This document shows, piece after piece, positions 14,217-23,527 of a DNA stretch of 64,000 nt (its first letter is position 1; each line of letters opens with the position of its first letter). The notes under the pieces were generated by a model that did not search any database, had not been told where the DNA came from, and saw only the letters and a program-made list of their open reading frames with translations. Source of the stretch: Janthinobacterium sp. SUN073. GTDB lineage: Bacteria; Pseudomonadota; Gammaproteobacteria; Burkholderiales; Burkholderiaceae_D. The stretch covers positions 37,511-101,510 of the forward strand of contig NZ_JAPUBT010000008.1 of assembly GCF_030397665.1 (NCBI RefSeq), in the 5' to 3' direction. Made by a program: the position numbers and the translations under genes.

Positions 14217-15365
14217 ATGCACACTACAACAATGAATTATCGCACGGCTATCGTCACTACCCTGGCTGAAATTGGCGAAGCGGCCTGGTCTGAACTGCTG
14301 GCCAGCCAGGCGGACGCCACTCCCTTCCTTTCCTACGCCTTCCTGCACGCGCTGCACGAGTCCGGCTGCGCCAGCGCGGACACGGGCTGGCAGCCGAATT
14401 ACCTGGTGCTGTGGCAAGGCGATGTGCTGGCCGCCGCCCTGCCCCTGTACCTGAAGCTGCACTCGTATGGCGAATACGTGTTCGACTGGGCCTGGGCCGA
14501 GGCGTATCAGCAACATGGCCTGGAATATTACCCGAAGCTGTTGTCCGCGATCCCGTTTACGCCCGTGAGCGGCACGCGCTTGCTGGCCCGCGATGGCCAG
14601 GCGCGCGCGGCCCTGCTGGCCTTCCTGCAGACGCAGCAGCAAGCGGCCGAAGTGTCGTCCTGCCACATCCTGTTCCCGCCGGAAAGCGAAGCGCGCCAGT
14701 TGGAAGAAGCCGGCTACCTGATGCGTAGTGGCGTGCAATTTCACTGGCTCAATCCCGGCTACACGGATTTCGAACAATTCCTCGCCACACTGGAACACAA
14801 GAAACGCAAGAATATCCGCGCCGAGCGGCGCAAGGTACAGGAAGCGGGCGTGACCCTGCGCCAAGTATGCGGCGTCGATGCTGTTGATGCCGACTGGAAA
14901 CTCTTCCACCGCTGCTACAGCAATACCTATGCGGAACACCGCTCGTCGCCGTACTTAAGCCTGGAGTTCTTCCAGCGCATCGGTGCCAGCATGCCGCAGA
15001 ACATTTTATTGGTGATCGCCGAGCGCGAAGGCCGGGCCATTGCCGCCTCGCTGGTGATCTATACAAAGGACACCCTGTATGGCCGCTACTGGGGCGCGCT
15101 CGAGCATGTGCCCTGCTTGCATTTCGAGACGGCCTACTACCAGCCGCTGGAGTTTTGCATCGCCAATGGCATCGCCACCTTCGAAGGGGGCGCCCAGGGC
15201 GAGCACAAGATGGCGCGGGGCTTCCTGCCGCAAAAGACCTGGTCCGCCCACTGGCTGGCGCACCAGGCCTTTGCCGACGCCGTGCAGCGCTTCCTCGAGC
15301 GCGAACGGGGCGGCATCGATGCCTACCTCGATGAATTGAACGAACACAGCCCGTTTCGCGGCTAG
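14217..15365 (+). CDS. FemAB-like acyltransferase (DUF482 family)
   Basis: A 382-residue cytoplasmic protein of the peptidogalycan/DUF482 family, which has tandem GNAT-like folds as in FemAB aminoacyl-transferases. Visible family segments are PFLSYAFLHALHESG, the EHKKRKNIRAERRKV basic helix, SSPYLSLEFFQ and the end motif GAQGEHKMARGF. The acceptor and donor are unknown. It is divergent from nadE with starts 76 bases apart and convergent with ppa. The first ATG (14217) was used; MNYRTA at 14232 is an alternative. Confidence 0.85.
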   Translation: MHTTTMNYRTAIVTTLAEIGEAAWSELLASQADATPFLSYAFLHALHESGCASADTGWQPNYLVLWQGDVLAAALPLYLKLHSYGEYVFDWAWAEAYQQHGLEYYPKLLSAIPFTPVSGTRLLARDGQARAALLAFLQTQQQAAEVSSCHILFPPESEARQLEEAGYLMRSGVQFHWLNPGYTDFEQFLATLEHKKRKNIRAERRKVQEAGVTLRQVCGVDAVDADWKLFHRCYSNTYAEHRSSPYLSLEFFQRIGASMPQNILLVIAEREGRAIAASLVIYTKDTLYGRYWGALEHVPCLHFETAYYQPLEFCIANGIATFEGGAQGEHKMARGFLPQKTWSAHWLAHQAFADAVQRFLERERGGIDAYLDELNEHSPFRG

Positions 15366-15372
15366 AAAAATA

Positions 15373-15408
15373 AAAACGCTCCCGGCCATGGCTGGCGGGG
15401 AGCGTTTT
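15373..15408. terminator. bidirectional terminator between the FemAB-like gene and ppa
   Basis: The stem AAAACGCTCCC / GGGAGCGTTTT (11 bp) has A-runs and T-runs on the correct sides for both convergent genes. Confidence 0.85.
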
Positions 15409-15440
15409 GAACGGTGGGCGGCAGTGAAGCGCCCCGTTAT

Positions 15441-15983
15441 TTATGCTTTTTCAGCATCTTTCTTGAACGCGGCGACGCCGTTCAGGATTTCTTCCTTGGC
15501 CACGTCAGGGCCATACCAGCCGTCGATCTTGACCCATTTGCCTTTTTCCAGATCTTTGTAGTGCTCGAAGAAATGCTGGATCTGGCGCAAACGCAGTTCG
15601 TTCAAATCTTCCGGCTTTTGCCAGTGGCTGTAGATCGACAGGACCTTGTCGACTGGCACGGCCAGCACTTTCGCGTCTTCGCCCGACTCGTCGGTCATTT
15701 TCAGCACGCCGATAGGACGGCAGCGCACGACCACGCCCGGGATCAGCGGGAACGGGGTGATGACCAGCACGTCAACCGGGTCGCCATCCGGCGACAGGGT
15801 GTTCGGCACGTAGCCGTAGTTGCACGGGTAATGCATGGCGGTACCCATGAAGCGATCGACGAAGATCGCGCCGCTTTCCTTGTCGACTTCGTACTTGATC
15901 GGATCGGCATTCATCGGGATTTCGATGACGACGTTGAAATCGTTCGGCAGGTCGCGGCCGGAAGAGACGTTATTCAAACTCAT
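15441..15983 (-). CDS. ppa: inorganic pyrophosphatase
   Basis: A 180-residue soluble family I pyrophosphatase that hydrolyses PPi to phosphate and pulls biosynthetic reactions forward. The metal-binding signature DGDPVDVLV is present, as are the [18 protein letters not shown] substrate segment and the YGYVPNT strand. GAGGAA lies 6 bases before the ATG, which fixes the start at MSLNNVSSG. It is transcribed alone, with a shared terminator towards the FemAB-like gene. Confidence 0.97.
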   Translation of the reverse strand: MSLNNVSSGRDLPNDFNVVIEIPMNADPIKYEVDKESGAIFVDRFMGTAMHYPCNYGYVPNTLSPDGDPVDVLVITPFPLIPGVVVRCRPIGVLKMTDESGEDAKVLAVPVDKVLSIYSHWQKPEDLNELRLRQIQHFFEHYKDLEKGKWVKIDGWYGPDVAKEEILNGVAAFKKDAEKA

Positions 15984-16620
15984 GGGGTTCCTCATTAGCG
16001 GATTGTGTTTTAACCGCGTAATTATAGCGAAGTACAGGCGGCTTGTGCGATGCAGCAGCGGCCTGCCGGCGTTTTGCGCATCCAGCCAACAACAGTGACA
16101 TGCACGGCCCGCCAGCGTGCGCAGCCTGCCTCAGAGAAAATAAACAGACCATCGACAATAATAAGTATAAACACTTAAGTAATACTACCACCACCCTGAG
16201 TTAATGCCGTTTGATTATCTGTCTATTTTCATTTCAATATCACCACTCCACCAGCATGGTTATGCTGATCGACATTGCATTTTTTGCAGCCACTTATAAC
16301 AACAGCTTTATTATCTTTCATCCCACGACACATCGGCATTATTACGCGAGCGTTTCAACACGCCCTATTCACCACCGTTCAGGCGGCCTGCCAGCCCCAC
16401 ACTTCCCTCATCCAGCATAATATTTGCTTTTATTTTAAGCATTCATTTAATTCAAATGGCGGCCCTGCCAAAAAAACGGCACGACCGAAAGAAAATCATC
16501 AATTCTGATAAACTATCACATTCTGGTGATTCCAAACTTTGTATATTCTGCAATCGACGCCTTCCCTGAATTCAATATGGCGCCTCAGCGCGCCACCGAT
16601 AAATCCTTGCAAAAAGGAAT
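15984..16620. other. intergenic region upstream of gcd and ppa, no gene seen
   Basis: These 637 bases separate the divergent ppa and gcd genes. They are richer in A and T than the flanks, especially from 16190 to 16560. Short open frames here have no ribosome site, no family likeness and poor codon use, so none is reported. The stretch presumably holds both promoters and control sites for gcd; I find no convincing -35/-10 pair or palindrome. Confidence 0.5.
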
Positions 16621-19047
16621 ATGATGATTCCCTCTTTCCGACCCGGTCCTTTATTAAAGGTCACCGGCGTTATTTTCATTCTGTTCGGCCTCGCCCTGCT
16701 GGGCGGCGGCATCTGGCTGGCCACGCTCGGCGGCTCCTGGTACTACTTGCTGGCCGGCATAGGCATGCTCGTTGCCGGCGTGCTCGTCTTCAAAGGCAAG
16801 CGCAGCGCGCAACCATTCATGGCGCTGCTGCTGCTCGCCACCCTCATCTGGTCCGTGATTGAAGTGAAATTCGACTGGTGGCAATTGCTGCCGCGCCTCG
16901 ATATCTGGTTTGCCGCCGCTGTCTGGCTGCTGCTGCCCTTCGTCAGCCGCCGCCTGGCGCCAGCCGCCGCCGAGAAACAGCCGCAAGCGGGCAAGACGGC
17001 GCTCTCCGCCGCCGTCGCGCTGACCGTCATCGCCGGCGTCATCGCCCTGTTCCAGGACTACCATGACCTGCATGGCGACGTGCCGGCCGAAAACATGGCC
17101 GCCACCGCCACGGGCGACCTGGCGCCCGGCGTCGAACACAACGACTGGTCCGCGTATGGCCGCTCCGGCTATGGCGACCGCTACGCCCCGGCAGCGCAGA
17201 TCACGCCCGCGAATATTTCCGGCCTGAAAGAAGCCTGGACCTACCACACGGGCGACTTCAAGGGCTTGAGCGACCCGGGCGAGATCGCCAATGAAGTCAC
17301 GCCGCTGAAGGTCAATGACATGCTGTACCTGTGCACGCCGCACAATATCGTCATCGCGCTGAACCCGGACACGGGCAAGGAAATCTGGCGCCACGATCCG
17401 AAGATCAACCGCGATGCGGCCAGCTACCAGCACATGATCTGCCGCGGCGTCGCCTACTGGGACGTGAACGCGGGGCGCGCCAAGAACAATCCGGCGCCAC
17501 AGGCTGCCAGCATGGAATGCCCGCGCCGCATCCTGGCGCCGACCATGGACGGCACCATGATCGCCGTGAATGCCGATACGGGCGAGTCGTGCAAGAGCTT
17601 TGGCAACAACGGCGTCGTCAACCTGTATAAAAACATGGCCATGATCAAGCGCGGTTTCCTGATGCCCACGTCCCCACCGGCCGTGGCGCAAAACGTGGCC
17701 GTGATCGCCGCCAGCGTGACGGACAACCATTCGACGGAAGAGCCATCGGGCGTGATCCGCGGTTACGATCCCGTCACCGGCAAGCTGCTGTGGAACTGGG
17801 ACCCGGCCACGCCGGAAGATACCAAGCCCTTCCCTGAAGGCAAGAACTACACCAACAACTCGCCCAATTCCTGGGGCGTGGCCAGCATCGATGAAAAGCT
17901 GGGTATGGTCTACATTCCGATGGGCAATGAAACCCCCGACACCTGGGGCGGCAACCGCAACAAGAATGGCGAGAAATTCAACAGCGCCATCGTCGCGCTG
18001 GACCTGGCGACCGGTAAAGTACGCTGGGCCTACCAGACCGTGCACCACGATATCTGGGACATGGATATCGGCGGCCAGCCTTCGCTGGTCGACATCGACA
18101 CGCCGAAAGGCAAAGTCCCGTCCGTGGTGGCCACGACGAAACGGGGCGACATCTATGTGATCGACCGCCGCGATGGCAGCCTGGTCGTGCCGGCGCCGGA
18201 AAAACCTGTGCCGACGAGCAATCCTGCCGCTGGCGACACCTTGTCGCCCACGCAGCCGTTCTCGGCCCTCACCTTCTTGCCTGAGCGCAATATCAGCGAA
18301 GCGGACATGTGGGGTACCACGCCGTTCGACCAGCTCGCCTGCCGCATCATCTTCAAGGAACGCCGCTATGAAGGCCCGTTCACGCCGCAAACGGCTGGCA
18401 AGGGCGCCGTCATCTCGCCGGGCCCATTGGGCATCTTCGAATGGGGCGGCGCGGCCATCGATCCCGTGCGCCAGTTGTTGATCGTCAATCCTGACTACAT
18501 GGGCTTCCTGGAAAAACTCGTGCCACGCGCCGAAACGACGGCCAAGGGCGGCACGGGCGGCGAAATGGGCTTGCAGCCACAGACGGGCGTACCGTTCGCC
18601 GTGGAAATCAAGGCCTTCCTTTCGCCGCTGGGCTTCCCATGCCAGGCACCGCCGTGGGGCTATGTGGCCGCCGTCGACCTGCGCACCATGAAAAAAGTGT
18701 GGATGCACAAGAACGGCACCACGCGCGACAGCGGTCCCGTGCCGATTCCCTTGCCACTGGGCGTGCCCAGCCTGGGCGGCATGGTCACCACCGGTGGCGG
18801 CGTGACCTTCCTCAGCAGCACGCTCGACTACTACATCCGCGGCTACGACGTCAGCAACGGTAAAGTGATCTGGAAAGCCCGCCTGCCAGCCGGCGGCCAG
18901 GCTACGCCGATGAGCTATGTGTCGAACAAGTCGGGACGCCAGTTCGTCGTCGTCATGGCCGGCGGCCACGGTTCGCTGGGCACGAAGATGAGCGATACCC
19001 TGATCGCGTATGCCTTGCCGGAAGGCACGGCCATCCCGAAGAAGTAA
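16621..19047 (+). CDS. gcd: membrane-bound PQQ-dependent glucose dehydrogenase
   Basis: An 808-residue quinoprotein of the glucose/quinate/shikimate family. It oxidises aldoses to lactones on the periplasmic face and passes electrons to ubiquinone. Residues 1-150 contain about five membrane helices; the rest is an eight-bladed beta propeller binding PQQ, with repeats such as GWDPATPEDTKPFP-like and WDMDIGGQPSLVDI blades. AAGGAA precedes the start (ATG at 16621 or 16624). Glucose is the most common substrate, but the family also contains quinate and shikimate enzymes. No PQQ synthesis genes lie in the window. Confidence 0.92.
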   Translation: MMIPSFRPGPLLKVTGVIFILFGLALLGGGIWLATLGGSWYYLLAGIGMLVAGVLVFKGKRSAQPFMALLLLATLIWSVIEVKFDWWQLLPRLDIWFAAAVWLLLPFVSRRLAPAAAEKQPQAGKTALSAAVALTVIAGVIALFQDYHDLHGDVPAENMAATATGDLAPGVEHNDWSAYGRSGYGDRYAPAAQITPANISGLKEAWTYHTGDFKGLSDPGEIANEVTPLKVNDMLYLCTPHNIVIALNPDTGKEIWRHDPKINRDAASYQHMICRGVAYWDVNAGRAKNNPAPQAASMECPRRILAPTMDGTMIAVNADTGESCKSFGNNGVVNLYKNMAMIKRGFLMPTSPPAVAQNVAVIAASVTDNHSTEEPSGVIRGYDPVTGKLLWNWDPATPEDTKPFPEGKNYTNNSPNSWGVASIDEKLGMVYIPMGNETPDTWGGNRNKNGEKFNSAIVALDLATGKVRWAYQTVHHDIWDMDIGGQPSLVDIDTPKGKVPSVVATTKRGDIYVIDRRDGSLVVPAPEKPVPTSNPAAGDTLSPTQPFSALTFLPERNISEADMWGTTPFDQLACRIIFKERRYEGPFTPQTAGKGAVISPGPLGIFEWGGAAIDPVRQLLIVNPDYMGFLEKLVPRAETTAKGGTGGEMGLQPQTGVPFAVEIKAFLSPLGFPCQAPPWGYVAAVDLRTMKKVWMHKNGTTRDSGPVPIPLPLGVPSLGGMVTTGGGVTFLSSTLDYYIRGYDVSNGKVIWKARLPAGGQATPMSYVSNKSGRQFVVVMAGGHGSLGTKMSDTLIAYALPEGTAIPKK

Positions 19048-19082
19048 AGTAACAGCGCACTCTTCCATGGAGTGCGCCCATA

Positions 19083-19118
19083 AAAAAAGCCGTTCAGTCT
19101 GCACTGAACGGCTTTTTT
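19083..19118. terminator. bidirectional terminator between gcd and hemY
   Basis: The stem AAAAAAGCCGTTCAG / CTGAACGGCTTTTTT has a TCTGCA loop. It serves the convergent gcd and hemCDXY units. Confidence 0.92.
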
Positions 19119-19135
19119 ACGTCTGGAGAAACAGG

Positions 19136-20332
19136 TTACAGGATGGTAGCCAGCGCGCACTGGCGGTAATGCGCGGCGGCCTGTTCCGTCTGTTGCAAGG
19201 CATCGTGCATCTGCGCCAGCTTCAGGTGGGCGTCGCGCACCATTTGCGGCTCGTTCGCATCCGACAAAGCCTGCTCCAGGTGGCGCTGGGCCTTGCCCCA
19301 CAGTTTTTGCTTGAGACACAGGGTGCCCAGGGTCAGCGCCAGTTCCGCATCCAGCGGACGCTGTTTCATCCATTGCTCGCAATGCTCGATCTGCAGCAGC
19401 AGGGCCGGCGTGCCGGCCGGCGCCGCCGCTTCGCGGTAGGCGCGCACGACGCGCTCGTCCCAGTCGGCGGCCAGCGACTCTTCGCACACGAGGCGCGCCT
19501 CATCGTGCAGGCTGCGCGCATTCAGGGCCGTGGCGGCGCGGCAGGCGATATACGGCTTGACCCGGTCGGTGCTGGGCACGGTGGACCAGACGCGCATCAG
19601 CGATTCGGCGTCATGCGAAGGATCGGACAGCAAATGGTCGTAGGCCAGCTCGCGCAGGCGCGAGGACAGGGCCGGATGCAGGGCGCGGTGCTTGTCGAGC
19701 GAACGCACGAGGCGCAGCACTTCCGGCCAGTTCTTCGCCTGCTGCTCGGCCTTCAGCGACCATTGCAGCGCGTGGATATGCCGCGTGCCACTGGCATTGA
19801 GTTCGCGCACGGCCGCCAGGGCCGCTTCCGGCTGGTGGTCATCGACCAGCAATTCCGTCACCGTCATCAAACGGGCCGTTTTCAGGCTGGCATCGCCTTC
19901 GACACGGGCCAGCCAGCTGTCGCGGCGCTCGGACTGCCGCATGCGGTGCGCGGCGCGCGCACCGATCAGCGCGGCCAGGCCGGCATTTTCTTCCAGCTCG
20001 GCGGCGCGCAGGGCGGCCTTCTCGGCATGGCCGAAACGGCCTTCGAACAGGGCTTTCAAGGCTTCGCGCAAGCCCTTGTTGCCATCGCGCTCACGCTTGC
20101 GCTGGCGATAGGCCGCCACTTGCGCCGGCATGCGCACGGTGGCGCGCACGGCGCGCACCAGCAGGTACAGCAGCACGAACAGCGCCACCTGCAGCAGCAG
20201 GAAGAAGTTCAGCGACAAATCGATGCGGTACGGCGGATAGAACAGCACCACGTTGCCGGGGTTGAAACGGGCCGTCACGGCGATACCGATCGCCGCGGCC
20301 ATCAGGGCGAGTAACCAGAGAAATAGACGCAT
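19136..20332 (-). CDS. hemY: HemY-type TPR membrane protein of the heme operon
   Basis: A 398-residue inner-membrane protein. Helices lie at about residues 3-22 and 42-62, followed by a soluble domain of TPR-like helices (for example AELALTLGTLCLKQKLWGKA and AHLKLAQMHDALQQ). Despite the name it is not the protoporphyrinogen oxidase of Gram-positive HemY. It is the proteobacterial partner protein encoded with hemCD, thought to scaffold heme enzymes. It starts 4 bases after hemX and closes the operon before the terminator. Confidence 0.92.
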   Translation of the reverse strand: MRLFLWLLALMAAAIGIAVTARFNPGNVVLFYPPYRIDLSLNFFLLLQVALFVLLYLLVRAVRATVRMPAQVAAYRQRKRERDGNKGLREALKALFEGRFGHAEKAALRAAELEENAGLAALIGARAAHRMRQSERRDSWLARVEGDASLKTARLMTVTELLVDDHQPEAALAAVRELNASGTRHIHALQWSLKAEQQAKNWPEVLRLVRSLDKHRALHPALSSRLRELAYDHLLSDPSHDAESLMRVWSTVPSTDRVKPYIACRAATALNARSLHDEARLVCEESLAADWDERVVRAYREAAAPAGTPALLLQIEHCEQWMKQRPLDAELALTLGTLCLKQKLWGKAQRHLEQALSDANEPQMVRDAHLKLAQMHDALQQTEQAAAHYRQCALATIL

Positions 20333-20336
20333 GGGC

Positions 20337-21503
20337 TCAGGACTTCGCTTTGTAGTTGCGCACAGCCGTCAGGCTGTCGGACAAGGTTGGCATTTCGATG
20401 GCCAGGTTGCTGCCCTGCACCTGGCGCAGCAAGGCTTGCGCCGTCTGCGTGCTCTTGGCGCGGGTGTCGAAATACTTGGCCAGCGCATCCTGGGCGGCGA
20501 TCAAGTCGTTGCGGAAAGCCGTTTCATTGCGCGACAACAAAGCCATGCGGGCATTCAGCAGGCGCAGTTTGACGTTTTCCCGCAAAAAATACGATTGCGT
20601 CGGCGACAGCATCAGCGCTTCCGGCGTATCGACTCTGCGGATGCGGATCAATTGACGCACGTCATTCCACATGTCGCCGCTCCAGGTATTGAAGCCGTCG
20701 CGCACTGTTTGCAGCAGCGGTTCCGGCGCCGGCGGTCCGACCAGCTTGCCGCTGGCATCGCGCACGGGCTTGGCCCCGGCCTTGGTCTTGGCCTTGCCCG
20801 GCTTTTCCGGCGCCGCCGGCAAGGCCGGCGTTTCGTCGGACAGCATCGGCAAGGCGTCGATCTGGGCGATCACGGCATCGAGGCGCAGGGCCACGCCCGT
20901 CGAATCGACGCTGGGCAGGGCCTTGAGTTTTTCCATGTCACGCCCGATGGCGCGGCGGATGGTGATGAATTGCGGCTTGTCGGAACGCGACAGGCTGCGG
21001 TCGGCGTTTTGCAGGGCGATCAGCGCACCGGGCACGTTGCCTGCCAGCTGCAGCTGCTGGCTGGCCGTCGACAGCACTTGCTCGATTTCCGTCAGCGCCC
21101 ACTCGTCGCGGTTTTTCGACAGGTCGTTGTACAGTTGTTCCAGCGCCAGCTGCTGGCTCTGGGTTTCGCTCTGGCGATTTTCCAGCGCGCCCACCTTGAT
21201 TTGCAGCTCTTTCGTGCCTTCTTGCACGTTGCGCGCCAGCACGCCCGTTTCGGCATTGCTGACATCGCCCTTTTGCAGGCGCTTGGCCACTTCTTCGCGC
21301 AGGTTGCGGATCTGCTTGCTGGTCGACCAGCTTTGCGCAGCCAGCAGCACGGCCAGCACGATGACGGCGATGCTCATGGGCTTTTGCAGCTGTTCCAGCA
21401 AGGTCGGCGCGCGGCCAGCAGGTTGGTCGGCCGCCTGCGGCGCCGTCTTCACGGCGCTGCCAGGCGTTGCATTCGGTTCGGAGAGTGTAGGCATTTCGTT
21501 CAT
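20337..21503 (-). CDS. hemX: HemX, uroporphyrinogen-III methyltransferase-like membrane protein
   Basis: A 388-residue protein with a proline/alanine-rich cytoplasmic tail, one transmembrane helix near residues 47-64 (MSIAVIVLAVLLAAQ) and a periplasmic coiled-coil region (ALENRQSETQSQQLALEQL). It lacks the SAM-binding methyltransferase fold despite the historic annotation. Its ATG overlaps the hemD stop as ATGA. Gene order hemC-hemD-hemX-hemY is the standard one in beta- and gammaproteobacteria. Confidence 0.92.
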   Translation of the reverse strand: MNEMPTLSEPNATPGSAVKTAPQAADQPAGRAPTLLEQLQKPMSIAVIVLAVLLAAQSWSTSKQIRNLREEVAKRLQKGDVSNAETGVLARNVQEGTKELQIKVGALENRQSETQSQQLALEQLYNDLSKNRDEWALTEIEQVLSTASQQLQLAGNVPGALIALQNADRSLSRSDKPQFITIRRAIGRDMEKLKALPSVDSTGVALRLDAVIAQIDALPMLSDETPALPAAPEKPGKAKTKAGAKPVRDASGKLVGPPAPEPLLQTVRDGFNTWSGDMWNDVRQLIRIRRVDTPEALMLSPTQSYFLRENVKLRLLNARMALLSRNETAFRNDLIAAQDALAKYFDTRAKSTQTAQALLRQVQGSNLAIEMPTLSDSLTAVRNYKAKS

Positions 21504-22282
21504 GGTCGTGATTGTAACGCGGCGAGCACTCCTGCGTCGCCTGATCCTGTCAAGGTGACACGGGCAAAACCCAGGGCCGCCGCCGTTTGTGCAATGCGCG
21601 CGTGCGGCACGATCAAATGCTGCTGTTGCATTTTTGCAACAGCCATCTTTTCATCCCCCATTTCGCCCAGCAGCGCCAGCAAACCGCGCAACGCTTCCGA
21701 GCTGGTGATGATCCAGTCATTATTATGCTGCAACAGGTTTTCCAGGGTCGCGCGCAAGGCCGGCGTCAGCGTTGGCACCTTGCGGCGGTAAGCCGTGACG
21801 AACTCGACTTGCGCGCCGGCCGCGCGCAAGCCGTCAGCCAGGTAGTCGCGTCCGCCGTCGCCGCGCACGATCAGCACGCGCTTGCCGCGCAGCGCCGGCA
21901 AGTCCAGCGCCAGCAACAGATGTTCGGAATCGCTGCGCGCCGTGTCAAACGGGCTGGTGATGCTGGCGTTGGCGTGCGTGACGCCATGCGCGGCCAAGGC
22001 CATCTTGCTGCCCTCGCCCACCACGGCCAGCGGCACACCTGGCGGCCAGGCGGGCAGGTGCGCAAAGACGCAATCGATGGCGTTGGGCGAAACGAACGCC
22101 ACCAGGTCGTATTCCATCAGGCGCGCCAGCACGGCTTGCAGCTGCGCGCATTCCTGTTCGCCATCGAGCGCGTGGATTTCCAGCAGCGGCAGCAGGGTCA
22201 CGGGCCAGCCCAGCGCCTCGATGCGGGCGGCCAGCGGCCCCGCCTGCGCCGCGGGCCGCGTGATCACCACGCTGTCAGGCAT
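21500..22282 (-). CDS. hemD: uroporphyrinogen-III synthase
   Basis: A 260-residue enzyme that closes hydroxymethylbilane to uroporphyrinogen III with inversion of ring D. The family is poorly conserved; recognisable parts are [21 protein letters not shown] at the start and the [17 protein letters not shown] hinge. The start at 22282 overlaps the last 8 bases of hemC; the ATG at 22300 is an in-frame alternative that overlaps more. hemX follows with an ATGA overlap. Confidence 0.93.
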   Translation of the reverse strand: MPDSVVITRPAAQAGPLAARIEALGWPVTLLPLLEIHALDGEQECAQLQAVLARLMEYDLVAFVSPNAIDCVFAHLPAWPPGVPLAVVGEGSKMALAAHGVTHANASITSPFDTARSDSEHLLLALDLPALRGKRVLIVRGDGGRDYLADGLRAAGAQVEFVTAYRRKVPTLTPALRATLENLLQHNNDWIITSSEALRGLLALLGEMGDEKMAVAKMQQQHLIVPHARIAQTAAALGFARVTLTGSGDAGVLAALQSRP

Positions 22283-23318
22283 GCGGCGCCAGGCCTTCAT
22301 GGTTGTCGGGGGTAACGGCGCACGAGGCGAGGATGCCGGCGGCGTCCTGGCCGCGCAGCAATTCGGCCACCTGTTCGCCCAGCTGTTCCGGCGCGCTGGC
22401 CGGGCCACTGACATCGGCGCTGGCTATGCGCGCGCCATCGGGCGTGGCGACCATGGCGCGCAAGCGCATCTGTTCGCCCTCGACGGTGGCAAACGCGGCC
22501 AGCGGAATCTGGCAGCTGCCGCCGAAAATCTTCGACACCTTGCGCTCGGCCGTGACGGCTTGCGCCGTGGCCGTGTGGTTCAGCGGCGCCAGCAGGCGCA
22601 CCAGGTCGGCGCCGTCGACGCGGCCGCTGCGAATCTCGATCGCCATGGCGCCTTGGCCTGCGGCCGGCAGGCTGTCTTCCGGCGCCAGCACGGCGCGGAT
22701 GCGCGATGCCAGGCCCAGACGTTTCAGGCCGGCGGCGGCGAGGATGATGGCGGCATAATCGCCGCGATCCAGTTTACCCAAACGCGTATCGAGGTTGCCG
22801 CGCAGGGGCAAAATCGTCAGATGCGGGTAGCGCGCGGCGATCAGCGACTGGCGGCGCAGGCTGCTGGTGCCGACCACGGCGCCGTGCGGCAGCTCGGCCA
22901 GGCTGGCGTAGTCGTTCGAGACGAACGCGTCGCGCGGGTCTTCGCGCTCGAGGATGGCGGCCAGGCTGTAGCCTTCTGGCAACTCCATCGGCACGTCTTT
23001 CAGCGAATGCACGGCCAGATCGGCGCGGCCTTCTTCCATCGCCACTTCCAGCTCCTTGACGAACAGGCCCTTGCCGCCTACCTTGGACAGGGCGCGGTCC
23101 AGAATCTGGTCGCCGCGCGTGGTCATGCCGAGAATTTCAACGCTACACTGCGGATACAGGGCGGCCAGGCGCGCACGCACGTGTTCAGCTTGCCACATGG
23201 CAAGGCGGCTCTCGCGCGTGGCGATCACCAGGCGGGCGGGAATATTCTGGGTCAATTCGTTCGGGGTCAATTCGGATGCTTTCAAAACAAGTTCTTTCGC
23301 TGTGGCTGTGGTTGTCAT
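22275..23318 (-). CDS. hemC: hydroxymethylbilane synthase (porphobilinogen deaminase)
   Basis: A 347-residue enzyme that polymerises four porphobilinogens. The dipyrromethane cofactor cysteine sits in [12 protein letters not shown], and the family motifs [27 protein letters not shown] and [15 protein letters not shown] are all present. About 30 residues precede the conserved core, more than in E. coli. The first true ATG (23318) is used, since the longer frame begins with TTG. It opens the heme operon and is divergent from ppc. Confidence 0.96.
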   Translation of the reverse strand: MTTTATAKELVLKASELTPNELTQNIPARLVIATRESRLAMWQAEHVRARLAALYPQCSVEILGMTTRGDQILDRALSKVGGKGLFVKELEVAMEEGRADLAVHSLKDVPMELPEGYSLAAILEREDPRDAFVSNDYASLAELPHGAVVGTSSLRRQSLIAARYPHLTILPLRGNLDTRLGKLDRGDYAAIILAAAGLKRLGLASRIRAVLAPEDSLPAAGQGAMAIEIRSGRVDGADLVRLLAPLNHTATAQAVTAERKVSKIFGGSCQIPLAAFATVEGEQMRLRAMVATPDGARIASADVSGPASAPEQLGEQVAELLRGQDAAGILASCAVTPDNHEGLAPHA

Positions 23319-23527
23319 TATCGTTGCCAATTCGCCCGTCCGATATCAATTTATATCGAAAAGGCACCCGGCGTCGCTATAATCGTTATCCCTTGGCCTA
23401 GAAGGCCAAGTCAGGCTAGCGTCCATGTTGAAGACCACAAATTTTATCATGCGCCCCTCCCCTCTGCGGCCAAACGCCCGGTGCGATCCACATTCCCTTG
23501 CTTTTACACTTACTTTGGTTCTTTATT

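Noticed and set aside
15970..16194. 74-codon minus-strand frame with a hydrophobic start upstream of ppa
   Set aside because: It overlaps the ppa start in another frame, has no ribosome site, and would block the ppa promoter.
16211..16862. Three short plus-strand frames upstream of and into gcd
   Set aside because: No Shine-Dalgarno, no family likeness and odd codon use; the last overlaps gcd in another frame.
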